A stretch of DNA of 64,000 nucleotides, taken from positions 35,284-99,283 of the forward strand of contig JAHKAM010000011.1 of NCBI GenBank assembly GCA_018826515.1, read 5' to 3'. The DNA comes from Alphaproteobacteria bacterium (lineage in GTDB: Bacteria > Pseudomonadota > Alphaproteobacteria > Caulobacterales > Caulobacteraceae). The position numbers were made by a program, and so were the translations under genes. The notes beneath the pieces are model-generated. The model ran no database searches, was not told the origin of the DNA, and was given only the letters and a program-made list of their open reading frames with translations. Positions 42,139 to 51,657 of the stretch are shown here, in pieces (the stretch's first letter is position 1; the number at the start of each line of letters is the position of its first letter).

Positions 42139-42834
42139 TTAGAAGTAGGCGAAGGCTCCAAGAGCAGGAAGGGCTCCGACGACTTCACGGAGAACCGAAC
42201 TCAGTCGTGAGGTGTCGACCACGACTACGTCATCACCGAGAACCTGCGGATCAGGCGCACGTCCCTGGCGAATGGCCGACAGGTCGAACAGGGCGACCGA
42301 CCGTCTGCCATCAATGTTCCTGAATACCGCGACCTTGGACAAGTCGGCGACACGGGTTGGGCCCTCGGCCATCGCAACCGCCTGTAGAAGTGAAGTCGAG
42401 CCGCGCATCTCGTAGACACCCGGCTTGGTGACAGCCCCGTCAATCGTGATTTTCTGGCTGGCCGCTTCTTTCACGGTGACCGTTACCTGGGGGTCTCGAA
42501 GATAGCGGGCCGAGAGCCGCCCTGCGATATCTGTCGCCATCTCGCTGGCGGTCCGGCCGGCGCCCTGGACTGCGCCTATAAGCGGCATGTTGATATTGCC
42601 CGAGGTGTCGACGACCAGTTCCTCGAACGACAGGTCGGCCACCTGAAAGACCCGAACGTCGAGAGTGTCTCCAACCCCGATCTGGTATTCGGCCTGTGGT
42701 GCGGCGACAGGCTGAGCCGACCGGATATCCGCGGGCGTGGCGGCGGTCATCTGGTTGATATCCATCCGAGGCCCGCCGCAGCCGGCGAGCAGAACGGTCG
42801 CGAGGACGAAGAGAAGCGAAAGAGCGCGCATCAT
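42139..42834 (-). CDS. Wza-type polysaccharide export outer-membrane lipoprotein
   Basis: The 231-residue protein has a lipobox (ATVLLAGC), the polysaccharide export domain (YQIGVGDTLDVRVFQ, VDTSGNINMPLIGAVQGAG) and one SLBB domain (ITIDGAVTKPGVYEMRGSTS). It is short compared with E. coli Wza and has no clear C-terminal transmembrane helix, as in many alphaproteobacterial members. It begins the reverse-strand arm of the export genes. A GAGG site lies 10 bases before the double ATG; either ATG (42834 or 42831) may be used. Confidence 0.88.
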   Translation of the reverse strand: MMRALSLLFVLATVLLAGCGGPRMDINQMTAATPADIRSAQPVAAPQAEYQIGVGDTLDVRVFQVADLSFEELVVDTSGNINMPLIGAVQGAGRTASEMATDIAGRLSARYLRDPQVTVTVKEAASQKITIDGAVTKPGVYEMRGSTSLLQAVAMAEGPTRVADLSKVAVFRNIDGRRSVALFDLSAIRQGRAPDPQVLGDDVVVVDTSRLSSVLREVVGALPALGAFAYF

Positions 42835-43407
42835 GGGCGACGTACCTCAAAGATCAGATCCGGAGAGCGGACCGGGCAGGCGACGGCGCAACACGCGAAG
42901 CATGGCTGGCAGACCGCGCCGACCTGAGCCGCGCCGGAAGCCTTGTCCAGCAACCGGCGCGGGCGGTCAACGGGCTGGTCCGTTTATCGTTCTATTGCCG
43001 CCTGTGTTGCCTCTAATATGGAGCCGGTCAGGCGATCACTGTGGGGGTGGGACGACTTGCTGCGCCTCCGAGCAGAACGATGATAGCGGGCGCGGGGGGG
43101 TGTGCAGGCTAACGCAATTTCGCTTCACGCACGGGGGCGGTCCGATGTCCCGGATTTGGGTCCCCCTTTTCTTTTAAGCGGGCCCGCACCGAAGTCTAAT
43201 TGTGGCCTGACTGCCACCGGATAGCGACGTTCGCCGGACGCTGCTTGCCGCCAGCCCGATCGCCGGGTAATCCATCGGTCCCCTAAAACCCCCGTCGGCG
43301 AGGCGCTGACGGTCGGAGCCGCACCTTACTGATGAGCCGGGTGTCCCGGGGATCGCAACGGGAAAAATCAGCTCAGCTCTGTTTTCCGGCTTCTAACGGA
43401 TCGTTTC
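42835..43407. other. Divergent control region between the two arms of the glycan locus
   Basis: This 573-base gap separates the wza-like gene (reverse) and the GT2 gene (forward). No gene is seen. It should hold both promoters. A GGAAAA/TTTTCC inverted segment lies at about 43360-43390, close to the GT2 start. No confident promoter was recognised, and the length leaves room for regulator binding. Confidence 0.5.
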
Positions 43408-44214
43408 ATGCCGCAGGTTTCTGTTATCGTCCCGGTCTACAATGCCGAGAAATACATCTATGAAACATTGGCGTCGATTGCCGACCAGACCTTTAAAGAT
43501 TTTGACGTCCACGTTGTTGACGATTGTTCGACGGACGAATCGGCGGCGATCATTGAGCGCTTCTGCAAGCAGGATCACCGGTTTCACTACCATCGGTCGC
43601 CCAGCAATTTCGGCGGCCCGGCGGGGCCCCGCAATCTGGGCATCGCCAGGTCGAGCGGTGAATATGTCGCTTTCTGTGATGCCGATGACCTGTGGGCGCG
43701 ACACAAGTTAGAAGTACAAATGGGCGTCGCGAGCGACAGCGACGCCGCTGTCGTTTCGGCGATCGCCCGGGACTTCCCTGATGGAACGGTCCCGAAGCCT
43801 TTCAAGCGACCGGAAGGGCGTGTTGCCCTGAGCAAGGTGTCCCATGGAGCCCTGCTCCTGAAAAACTGGATCAATCTGTCCAGTGTGGTGATACGCCGGT
43901 CCGTCTTGGCCGCCGCCGGGCCTTTCAATGCAGCGCAGTCACACATTGCGGTGGAAGATTTCGATATGTGGCTGCGCGTCACGGGGAGGGGTGCGACGGT
44001 CCTTCGCGTAGGGGTCCCTCTGGTCCACTATCGGAAGGTGGCGACCTCCATCTCGGCCCGCAAGATAATGATGGTCGGCAAGGCTCTCAACGTTATCGGC
44101 GAAGACTACGCCCGACGCGGAAAATCAGGCGTTTTTGCCTGCCTGCGACCCGTGCACTGGCTTTTGTATCTGGGCACGTCAGTCTATATGCGGGTTCTGA
44201 AACGCGAACTTTAG
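43408..44214 (+). CDS. Family 2 glycosyltransferase
   Basis: The 268-residue protein is a GT-A fold transferase: VSVIVPVYNAEKYIYETLAS at the N-terminus, VVDDCSTDES for UDP-sugar binding, FCDADDLW (DxD metal site) and a catalytic-region ED in VAVEDFDMWLRV-like sequence (residues about 190-197). No membrane domain is obvious, though the C-terminus is hydrophobic (HWLLYLGTSVYMRVL) and may bind the membrane. It likely adds one sugar of the repeat unit on the cytoplasmic face. It is the first gene of the forward arm. Confidence 0.85.
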   Translation: MPQVSVIVPVYNAEKYIYETLASIADQTFKDFDVHVVDDCSTDESAAIIERFCKQDHRFHYHRSPSNFGGPAGPRNLGIARSSGEYVAFCDADDLWARHKLEVQMGVASDSDAAVVSAIARDFPDGTVPKPFKRPEGRVALSKVSHGALLLKNWINLSSVVIRRSVLAAAGPFNAAQSHIAVEDFDMWLRVTGRGATVLRVGVPLVHYRKVATSISARKIMMVGKALNVIGEDYARRGKSGVFACLRPVHWLLYLGTSVYMRVLKREL

Positions 44215-44246
44215 TCTCCGATCTGTGACAGGAACTGAATCTACAA

Positions 44247-45215
44247 ATGACAACTCGCCACGATTTGAAGCGCATCCTCGTCACAGGCGCGGCCGGCTTT
44301 CTCGGAAGCCATCTGTGCGAACGTCTGATTGCCCAGGGCCACGACGTTCTGGGCGTCGATAATTATTTCACAGGCCGGCGAGCCAATGTCGCCCATCTTC
44401 TTGGCGAGCCGCGCTTCGAAATGATGCGCCACGACGTCACGTTCCCGTTGTTCGTCGAGGTCGACGAAATTTACAACCTAGCCTGCCCGGCATCGCCCGT
44501 TCACTATCAGCACGATCCCGTCCAGACGACAAAGACCAGCGTGCATGGCGCCATCAACATGCTCGGCTTGGCCAAACGCACCGGCGCAAAGATCCTTCAG
44601 GCCTCCACTTCGGAAGTGTACGGAGACCCGGCGGAGCATCCGCAGACGGAGGCCTACTGGGGCAATGTGAACCCGATCGGTCCGCGTTCCTGCTATGATG
44701 AAGGCAAGCGTTGCGCAGAGACGCTGTTCTTCGACTACCACCGGCAAAACGGTGTTCGGATCAAGGTGATGCGCATCTTCAACACCTATGGGCCCCGCAT
44801 GCACCCGGAGGACGGGCGGGTCGTCTCTAATTTCATCATGCAGGCTTTGACCGGTGAGCCGATCACCATCTACGGCGATGGCATGCAGACGCGCTCATTC
44901 TGCTATGTTGATGACTTGATCGACGGCATGATCAAGTTGATGGAGTCACCTGATGAAATAACGGGCCCTATCAACGTAGGAAACCCGGACGAATTCACCA
45001 TTCGGCAGCTCGCCGAGAAGATTGTCGAGAAGGTCGGTCGAGACTCAAAACTGGTGTTTAAAGACCTTCCCGTGGACGACCCAATGCAAAGAAGGCCGGA
45101 CATCACCAAGGCTAGGACGCTGCTCGGATGGGAGCCGCGGATCGGCCTTGAAAGTGGTTTGGATCATACGATCAACTACTTCAGCACGCTGGTTAGCGAG
45201 CGTCGGGATACGTGA
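44247..45215 (+). CDS. UDP-glucuronate decarboxylase (UDP-xylose synthase)
   Basis: The 322-residue SDR has the NAD site [16 protein letters not shown] and the UXS-type signature [15 protein letters not shown], then [22 protein letters not shown], the catalytic SCYDEGKR and [10 protein letters not shown]. It should convert UDP-glucuronate to UDP-xylose with CO2 release. Its substrate can come from the UDP-glucose dehydrogenase at the window's right edge. The stop overlaps the start of the polymerase gene as GTGA, showing coupling. Xylose is therefore a likely component of the repeat unit. Confidence 0.9.
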   Translation: MTTRHDLKRILVTGAAGFLGSHLCERLIAQGHDVLGVDNYFTGRRANVAHLLGEPRFEMMRHDVTFPLFVEVDEIYNLACPASPVHYQHDPVQTTKTSVHGAINMLGLAKRTGAKILQASTSEVYGDPAEHPQTEAYWGNVNPIGPRSCYDEGKRCAETLFFDYHRQNGVRIKVMRIFNTYGPRMHPEDGRVVSNFIMQALTGEPITIYGDGMQTRSFCYVDDLIDGMIKLMESPDEITGPINVGNPDEFTIRQLAEKIVEKVGRDSKLVFKDLPVDDPMQRRPDITKARTLLGWEPRIGLESGLDHTINYFSTLVSERRDT

Positions 45216-46564
45216 TCCAGCCGATGCGAATCCAACGGCGACCGCGACCGGCGTCTCTGTTTGCGCCGATGATCTCCGTTCTGAGATTTACAGCGATATT
45301 TTCTGTCGTCGCCGCTCTGTTCACGATTCTGATGTTCGGCTACTGGGCCGTTGGCTTCGTCTTGATGCTCGTGGGGTCCAGTTATATTGCGCTGGCTGGA
45401 TATGCGGTCGGTACCTCTGTAGCGCGACCGCCGACTATGCGGCCTATATATACCACCACGACGTTCAATATTGTAGTTTGTCTGATTGCGTTGCTTGGTC
45501 TTGCAGCAATGTTTTACGATCGTACGTCTCTTCGTGGGATCGATTACGCCAACCTTGGCATGGCAGGGGCGCGGGCGGAGTTCAACAGCGCCGGCGAACG
45601 CGGCGGGGTTATCAGCATTTTCGGCAACCTTTTCTCGGCGGCGATCTATCTGCCGCTGATCAACCTGATCTTTGACTGGGAGCGTTGGAAGCAGGGTCGG
45701 CTTGTCGTCGTCGGCCTCGTCGTCGTCGGCATTCTGGGTCTCACCTACGTCACCGGAGGTCGAACAGCCCTGCTGATCGCCGTGGCGATGACGGCGGCGG
45801 CGATGCTCGGTCGGAGCGTGCTGGGCATGAAGCGTCTGCCGAGCTTTCTGAGCCCGACCAGTCTTGTTCTCGGCATCCTCGCCGTCGCCATCGTCTTCGG
45901 CGCCGTATTTGCGCTCCGGGCCAGTGCGTTCGGCGTGTCGAGCGGAGCATCCTATGTTTCACAATTGTGCTTCCACCTCGCGCAACCGACGACCGAGATC
46001 ACGGTGCGGTGCTCGACGATCGCATATGCCAGCGGCGTCCAGGCGATCGATGACATCGTAAATTTCGGCATGGCCGTGCTGCTCTACACGTTCCACGTGG
46101 CCTGGGTCGGCGAAAGCGTATTCACCACGGTGAATCCTGGCGCACTGACCTCCTTCGAGGGACCACAGGCCATGTTCCTCGGCCGGTTCGGCTTCGAGAT
46201 CGTGGCCACGGACTACGACGGCTATTTCATCCCCGCAGCCGCCAGCCTGGTCTTTGACTTCGGCTTTCTTGAGATGGCCCTGGGATTTGTCATCCTGGGA
46301 CTGTTCGCCGGGATTTTCCGGGGGATGATGCTATCCGGCAAACTGTTCGTCGGACGGGTTGCGTTCACCTTCGCTGTCGCCGGTTTGATGATCTGCGTCA
46401 TGATCAGTCCCTTGAACCTGCCGGTCATGCTGCTTGCGATCATGGCGATCACGGCCATCGCGGGGGCTGCGTTTTGTGCTCGCCTCATCGGGCTGATACC
46501 GGCCAACAGCGTGGTCAGGGAGTTGCGCCGCGTAACCGGACCGCCTCCCGAAGCGCGCAGATGA
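45212..46564 (+). CDS. Wzy-like O-antigen/EPS polymerase
   Basis: The 450-residue protein has about eleven membrane segments and little sequence conservation, the usual picture for Wzy. [20 protein letters not shown] and a large periplasmic loop (about residues 245-340, including [20 protein letters not shown]) fit this. It would join repeat units at the periplasmic face. The start may be the GTG at 45212 or the ATG at 45224. Its TGA overlaps the next start (ATGA). The assignment rests on topology and context. Confidence 0.7.
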   Translation: MIQPMRIQRRPRPASLFAPMISVLRFTAIFSVVAALFTILMFGYWAVGFVLMLVGSSYIALAGYAVGTSVARPPTMRPIYTTTTFNIVVCLIALLGLAAMFYDRTSLRGIDYANLGMAGARAEFNSAGERGGVISIFGNLFSAAIYLPLINLIFDWERWKQGRLVVVGLVVVGILGLTYVTGGRTALLIAVAMTAAAMLGRSVLGMKRLPSFLSPTSLVLGILAVAIVFGAVFALRASAFGVSSGASYVSQLCFHLAQPTTEITVRCSTIAYASGVQAIDDIVNFGMAVLLYTFHVAWVGESVFTTVNPGALTSFEGPQAMFLGRFGFEIVATDYDGYFIPAAASLVFDFGFLEMALGFVILGLFAGIFRGMMLSGKLFVGRVAFTFAVAGLMICVMISPLNLPVMLLAIMAITAIAGAAFCARLIGLIPANSVVRELRRVTGPPPEARR

Positions 46565-48015
46565 AGAACTATCAGTCCGTCGGGGTCGCCCAGATCTACC
46601 CGTGGCGCCCCCATGCATTTCAGCGTGACTATCTTCTCTCCCTAGCGCGCCAAGCAGGCGCGCGGACGAGCGAGTTCGTGTGCGATGGGTCCTTCGTACG
46701 CTGCTATGACAAGCAGTATCAGACGCTCGGCTTGGGGACGATCGACCACTGTGTGAAGTGTCGTCTCGGCCGTGGTCGCGAGACGTCCGACCGCCCCTTC
46801 AAGGTCGACTGGTCGACAAAGAACCTCCCGGTCGCCGGAGAGGAAATGGCCATGATTTCCAACAGGGCGGCGATTGTTCGCGCGGAACTCCAAGGCGATC
46901 TCCGGGCCGAGGACGGGGGCGTCGGCCTCGTCCAAGCTTATCGTGCAGGATATCACTCGGCGATACGCTGGATCGAGGAGTGTAATCTCGATCTCGTGCT
47001 CGTTTTCAACGGTCGGATCGACCTGTTGAAAGGCGTTGTCGATGCCGCCGTCGCGTGCGGCGTCGACTTCATGTCCTACGAACGGACCTGGTTCGGCGAC
47101 GGCATCATGATGCTGCCACGCGAAAACTGTCTGGGCCTAGGCCACATCCACGCCGCGTGCCGTGAGGTCGGTGCGATGTCATTGACAGAGCAGGACACTG
47201 CCCGCGCCGAACGGATCATTAACGCCCGGGTCCACCGGATCGGAAGCAATGAGTGGCGCGACTTCCAGAAACGCGGCGAGACAGATTATGCAGATCTGAA
47301 AAGCCAGATCGGGCGTCCTCCCAGGGTGCTCGTGCTGCCGTCGAGCACCTACGAAATCTGGGGCCACGATGACTGGCGCAACGAATGGGCCGACAACTTC
47401 GAGGCGATAGATTACCTCCAATCCGTGCTCGGAATTCCATTCGAGGATTTCTTGGTCCGGGGCCATCCGATCTGGGCGCAACGTGTCGGGGTAAATTTCG
47501 GGGAGAAGGCCGATCAGCACTATCGAAACTACTGCGAACAGAGAGGCATCCGCTACGTGGAGCCCGGCTCGCCGGTGCATACGTCGGCACTGATCGAGGC
47601 ATCAGAACTGGTCGCCCTGAACGGCGGCAGTTCGGTAATTGAAGCGACCTGGCGCGGAAAGCCGGTTGTTTCCCTGGCGGCGAGCCACTTCCAGCACAGT
47701 GGGGTCTGCCCGACATTGCTCGGACCCGGCCAGCCGCTGGATATTCCTGACGACGCGACCCGTCGCCGACAGATCGTCAAATTCATTCACGCGATGGACC
47801 GAGTCACGCCGACGTTTGCAAACCATCTCAAGGCAGTGTCAGCCGGGGAGCAGCAGGCGTACGCAGGCGCGGACTTCGGCGATATAGTACGGCAGTTGCA
47901 CGCCGATTCCCTGACGCCGCCCGGAAAAAGCGAGGCGCCCGTTGGCGACGCCGTCGATCGCTCAGCGACACTTGTCGAGCGTGCGCGCAAGCTTTTCAAG
48001 TATGGAGATTATTGA
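46561..48015 (+). CDS. KpsS/KpsC-like capsule-type glycosyltransferase candidate
   Basis: The 484-residue protein has no membrane segment. Its C-terminal half resembles the capsule-synthesis (GT-B-like) fold: FLVRGHPIWAQRVG, then SPVHTSALIEASELVALNGG and SSVIEATWRGKPVVSLA, similar to the donor-binding half of the Kdo transferases KpsS/KpsC. The N-terminal half (CYDKQYQTLGLGTIDHCVKC) is not recognised. It starts at an ATG overlapping the Wzy stop. Since CMP-pseudaminate made from this locus needs a transferase and Kdo transferases use CMP-linked donors, it is a good candidate; direct proof is absent. Confidence 0.55.
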   Translation: MKNYQSVGVAQIYPWRPHAFQRDYLLSLARQAGARTSEFVCDGSFVRCYDKQYQTLGLGTIDHCVKCRLGRGRETSDRPFKVDWSTKNLPVAGEEMAMISNRAAIVRAELQGDLRAEDGGVGLVQAYRAGYHSAIRWIEECNLDLVLVFNGRIDLLKGVVDAAVACGVDFMSYERTWFGDGIMMLPRENCLGLGHIHAACREVGAMSLTEQDTARAERIINARVHRIGSNEWRDFQKRGETDYADLKSQIGRPPRVLVLPSSTYEIWGHDDWRNEWADNFEAIDYLQSVLGIPFEDFLVRGHPIWAQRVGVNFGEKADQHYRNYCEQRGIRYVEPGSPVHTSALIEASELVALNGGSSVIEATWRGKPVVSLAASHFQHSGVCPTLLGPGQPLDIPDDATRRRQIVKFIHAMDRVTPTFANHLKAVSAGEQQAYAGADFGDIVRQLHADSLTPPGKSEAPVGDAVDRSATLVERARKLFKYGDY

Positions 48016-48020
48016 GTTGA

Positions 48021-49250
48021 ATGAGAATATTGTTCTCATCAACCATGCTCTTGGGAACGGCGACGGTCATCCACGCCCTGCGGATACTGATTCTCTCGTT
48101 TCTGCTCGGTAATACTGACTTTGGCGCAGTCTCGACCATCATGTTGATGGCGATTTTCTTTACCGAGTTCGGCGCTCTCGGGTTCTCGCAGCTCATCTAT
48201 AACCAGCCGCTTTTCAACCCGGGCCGTGTGTCAAGGCAGAGCAGGCGGATCGGACTGTATTTCGTCACCGGCATTGGTCTTCTGCTGGTAAGCGCCGTTG
48301 TGGTTGCGGCCATCGTCGCTGTGATCTCAGCCTTTTCGTTCGCGATGATCTTCCTGACGATCTTTTGCGCCGCCTCGAACATGATGGTGCTTTCGGCCTG
48401 CAGGTCCTCCCAAAGCAGCTTCACCCACCCGCTTGCCTATTTCATCAAGGGGGTGATCGTTATTGCGGATATTGTGATCCTCGGCTTCTTCACGCCTCCC
48501 ATCGAGATGATGGCGTTGTGGGGCGAGGTGATCGCCCTTCCGATACTGCTGTTCTACGCTTGGCGGGTCGGGGTTCTAAAGCTGCGATGGACAATCGTCC
48601 GGGAAGTGCCGGGCCATCTCAGGACCCATTTGAAGCTTGGCGTGTCCGCCATCGGGTCGGCCGCGTCGGGCATGGTCTTCTTCAATCAGGAGCGGCTGTT
48701 CGGAGTGGCCGCCCTGACATTTGAACAGCTCGGCGTGCTGACGAAGCTTCTGCTGCCCAAGCTGATCGCCGCCCAGGGAGCGTTCCTGCTGGGCGTCCAT
48801 TTCCATCGAATGGTCGTGAGGATGACCGAAGCGGAACGCGCGGCTTTCCTTGTCCGCGCCAGGCGATTCGAAGGGATTGCGATGCTGGTGGTGGCTCTCG
48901 CCGTGGGGGCCGGAGGCTATATCGTGGCCCAACTCGTCGCGCGGCTCTACGATATCCGGATTGACTACCCTACGGGCGTTGCGGTGACTGTGCTGGCGCT
49001 GCTGTTCTTCTTCAATCCATATTCAATCATGCTGCAGGCGACCAACCGTTATGGTGCGCTCACGCTGGCGAATACGATCGCGGTCGGCGCGTTTGTCGCC
49101 ATGATGGCCGCTTCGGGCTCAGGGGGACCGGGTCCGATCATGTTGTCGGCTGTTTCGGCCTGTCTCTGGTTCGTAGTTATCCGACTGCTGGTCGCGCGAC
49201 ATTTCCCGACCGGCCAAGCGCGCCTGTCGCCTAATCCGCCGTCGGCATGA
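48021..49250 (+). CDS. Wzx-like flippase (MATE/MOP superfamily membrane protein)
   Basis: The 409-residue protein has about 11-12 membrane segments spread evenly, from FSSTMLLGTATVIHALRILI to SAVSACLWFVVIRLLVA. The pattern fits polysaccharide flippases that move undecaprenyl-linked repeats across the inner membrane. It starts 6 bases after the KpsS-like gene and ends overlapping the convergent pseI by 20 bases. The call rests on topology and placement between polymerase and nonulosonic-acid genes. Confidence 0.75.
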   Translation: MRILFSSTMLLGTATVIHALRILILSFLLGNTDFGAVSTIMLMAIFFTEFGALGFSQLIYNQPLFNPGRVSRQSRRIGLYFVTGIGLLLVSAVVVAAIVAVISAFSFAMIFLTIFCAASNMMVLSACRSSQSSFTHPLAYFIKGVIVIADIVILGFFTPPIEMMALWGEVIALPILLFYAWRVGVLKLRWTIVREVPGHLRTHLKLGVSAIGSAASGMVFFNQERLFGVAALTFEQLGVLTKLLLPKLIAAQGAFLLGVHFHRMVVRMTEAERAAFLVRARRFEGIAMLVVALAVGAGGYIVAQLVARLYDIRIDYPTGVAVTVLALLFFFNPYSIMLQATNRYGALTLANTIAVGAFVAMMAASGSGGPGPIMLSAVSACLWFVVIRLLVARHFPTGQARLSPNPPSA

Positions 49251-50286
49251 ACAGCGACCAGTCAGCCGGCGTGCCTCTGGAGACCGGGCGCGCGACGGGC
49301 CTTCCGATCAACGTGTTCAGGAATTTCGGTGGCAAGCCGAAACCGGGACGGATGGAGCGAAGGTTCTCCGCCGTCAGAAGGTCGCCAGCCTGCATATCCT
49401 GCACCACATAAAGTGACCGCCGGAACATTCGAGAGCCTTCCTCCGCCGTCGTTCCACCGAATGTGACGGCGCCCATCGCCTGCCAAGCGCGATCGCATTC
49501 GTCTCGCAGGGCCTGGAATTCAGCCGGTTCCAACGAGAAATCACTGTCGACCCCGCCATCGGCGCGGGCGAGGGTGAAGTGTTTCTCGATAAGCGATGCC
49601 CCGAGCGCAACCGAGGCGACGGCGACGCCTGTGCCCATTGTATGGTCGGAAAGCCCGACCTCGCAGTTGAAAGCGGACCTTATCGTAGGGATCGTCGCCA
49701 GGTTGGTGTTAAGCGGTTCAGCGGGATAGGTGCTGGTGCATTTGAGCAGGATGATATCCTGCGCGCCGACGCGCCGGGCAGCCATCACCGCTTCGCCGAT
49801 CTCGGCCACCGTCGCCATGCCGGTGGACATGATAATCGGCTTGCCCGTCGCCGCGACCCGCTCGATCAATGGGATGTCGAGAAGCTCGAACGACGCGATC
49901 TTGTAAGCGGGCACGTCGAGGGCTTCGAGGAAATCGACGGCCGTAAAGTCGAACGGCGACGAGAAGCAATCCATCCCGTGCGATCTGGCGCGCTCCATAA
50001 TCGGGGCGTGCCAATCCCACGGTGTATGAGCCTCTTCATACAGATCGTACAGATTGCGGCCGTTCCACAAACTTTTCGGGTCATCAATGACAAAACCCGG
50101 CGTCCTCAGGTCGAGCGTCATCGTCTCGGCGGTATAGGTCTGGAGCTTGACCGCGTCAGCGCCAGACGCGGCGGCGGCGTCCACGATCTCGAGAGCGCGA
50201 TCGAGGGATTGGTTATGATTGCCCGACATTTCGGCGATCAGGTAAGGCTTGTGGGCGACCCCAATGTCTCGGCTGCCAATTTTCAT
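49231..50286 (-). CDS. pseI: Pseudaminic acid synthase
   Basis: The 351-residue protein is a NeuB-family synthase that condenses 2,4-diacetamido-2,4,6-trideoxy-altrose with phosphoenolpyruvate to pseudaminic acid. It has IAEMSGNHNQSLDRALEI, VKLQTYTAETMTLD, FSSPFDFTAVDFLE, IIMSTGMATVAEIGEA, KCTSTYPAE and GLSDHTMGTGVA in the N-terminal barrel, with EKHFTL and the C-terminal SAF antifreeze-like domain (RRSLYVVQDMQAGDLLTAEN). PKSLWNGRNLYDLYEEAHTP is typical of PseI rather than NeuB proper. It is the only pathway gene on the reverse strand. Confidence 0.9.
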   Translation of the reverse strand: MKIGSRDIGVAHKPYLIAEMSGNHNQSLDRALEIVDAAAASGADAVKLQTYTAETMTLDLRTPGFVIDDPKSLWNGRNLYDLYEEAHTPWDWHAPIMERARSHGMDCFSSPFDFTAVDFLEALDVPAYKIASFELLDIPLIERVAATGKPIIMSTGMATVAEIGEAVMAARRVGAQDIILLKCTSTYPAEPLNTNLATIPTIRSAFNCEVGLSDHTMGTGVAVASVALGASLIEKHFTLARADGGVDSDFSLEPAEFQALRDECDRAWQAMGAVTFGGTTAEEGSRMFRRSLYVVQDMQAGDLLTAENLRSIRPGFGLPPKFLNTLIGRPVARPVSRGTPADWSLFMPTAD

Positions 50287-50655
50287 CGATCTAAATCCTG
50301 CGAGCGGCGTTAGCCGGACGTCTAATCGGTGGCCGATCAGTTGGCGTGGGTGCGATCGGTTACTAGCCTTGGCGCGACCGTAGAACAAGCACGGGCCGGG
50401 CCTCCCGCCCGCGAAATCGTTCGCTGGACTGCGTCCTCCCGGACACGGGTCCCAAGCAATCATGGCTCTGCGAGGCGCGCGACCAACGGCGAGATCATGA
50501 TTAACAACGGGAAGCCGAGCCTTCTCTTTCCCAAGCCAGAAAAGTCCTCTAAGCGTCTCGTTCAAATCCCGGTTTCAGTGTCTTTCGATCATGGTGATCA
50601 CCGGCTGGCGCGCATCCGGCCAGCCGGGCGTTGGCCATACAAACGAGGCTGATTA
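50287..50655. other. Divergent control region between pseI and pseB
   Basis: This 369-base gap contains no recognisable gene. A 9-bp hairpin (CCGGCTGGC/GCCAGCCGG, 50601-50627) lies 29-55 bases before the pseB GTG. It has no T-run, so it may be an attenuator or a translation-control stem rather than a terminator. Promoters for both directions are expected here but none was clear. Confidence 0.5.
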
Positions 50656-51654
50656 GTGTTAGAAAACTCAAGCATTCTGGTGACCGGCGGCACCGGATCC
50701 TTCGGGCACACCTTCGTGCCGATGACGCTCGCCAAATACAATCCCAAGCGCATCATCGTTCTTTCCCGGGACGAGATGAAACAATGGGAAATGGCCAAGA
50801 AGTTCCAAGGGGACGAACGAGTTCGCTTCTTCATCGGTGATGTGAGAGATCGCGATCGCCTGTACCGCGCGCTCGATGGCGTCGATTATGTCGTGCACGC
50901 CGCTGCAACCAAGATCGTTCCAACGGCCGAGTACAATCCGTTCGAGTGCGTGAAGACCAATATCAACGGCGCCATGAACCTCGTGGACGCCTGCATCGAT
51001 AGCGGCGTGAAGCGGGTTATCGCGCTCTCGACTGACAAGGCGAGTAGTCCGGCTAATCTGTACGGCGCGACCAAGCTGGTGTCCGACAAGCTATTCATCG
51101 CCGGAAACTCCTATGCGGGTGGGGATGGTCCGCGGTTTGCCGTAGTTCGATATGGCAACGTCATGGGCTCTCGGGGGTCGGTGATTCCGTTTTTCATGTC
51201 GATCCGGGACGAAGGGTCTTTACCCATCACCGATGAGCGGATGACGCGCTTCATGATTTCACTAGAGCAAGGCGTTGAACTGGTCTGGCACGCCTTCGAG
51301 GATATGGAGGGCGGCGAAATCTATGTGAAGAAAATACCCTCCATGAAGGTGGTGGACGTCGCCAGCGTGGTGGCACCCGAGGCCCGGCAGGAGGTGGTGG
51401 GAATCCGCCCGGGCGAGAAGTTGCATGAGCAAATGATCAGTGAAGAGGATTCCTACTTCACTTACGAATACCCGGAACATTTCAAGATCCTGCCAGCGAT
51501 CAACAACTGGTCGACTTGCGAGCAGAGGATCAAGGGCGGCCAGAAGGTCGCCCCTGGCTTCAGCTATACGAGCGACAACAATCCTGACTGGATGACCCAC
51601 GAGGAACTGCAGGCCTGGATCGTAACCCACACGGACAAGATCGGGGCCATCTGA
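50656..51654 (+). CDS. pseB: UDP-N-acetylglucosamine 4,6-dehydratase (inverting)
   Basis: The 332-residue SDR has the NAD motif VTGGTGSFGHTFV, STDKASSPANLYGATK (catalytic Lys in the family's STDKA pattern) and RYGNVMGSRGSVIPFF, all hallmarks of PseB/FlaA1. It performs dehydration and C5 epimerisation of UDP-GlcNAc, step 1 of pseudaminic acid synthesis. The start is GTG. Four bases separate it from pseC. Confidence 0.95.
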   Translation: MLENSSILVTGGTGSFGHTFVPMTLAKYNPKRIIVLSRDEMKQWEMAKKFQGDERVRFFIGDVRDRDRLYRALDGVDYVVHAAATKIVPTAEYNPFECVKTNINGAMNLVDACIDSGVKRVIALSTDKASSPANLYGATKLVSDKLFIAGNSYAGGDGPRFAVVRYGNVMGSRGSVIPFFMSIRDEGSLPITDERMTRFMISLEQGVELVWHAFEDMEGGEIYVKKIPSMKVVDVASVVAPEARQEVVGIRPGEKLHEQMISEEDSYFTYEYPEHFKILPAINNWSTCEQRIKGGQKVAPGFSYTSDNNPDWMTHEELQAWIVTHTDKIGAI

Positions 51655-51657
51655 TCC

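Noticed and set aside
43100..43180. Sigma-54 promoter in the 42835-43407 gap
   Set aside because: No GG-N10-GC element with the right spacing was found on either strand by eye.
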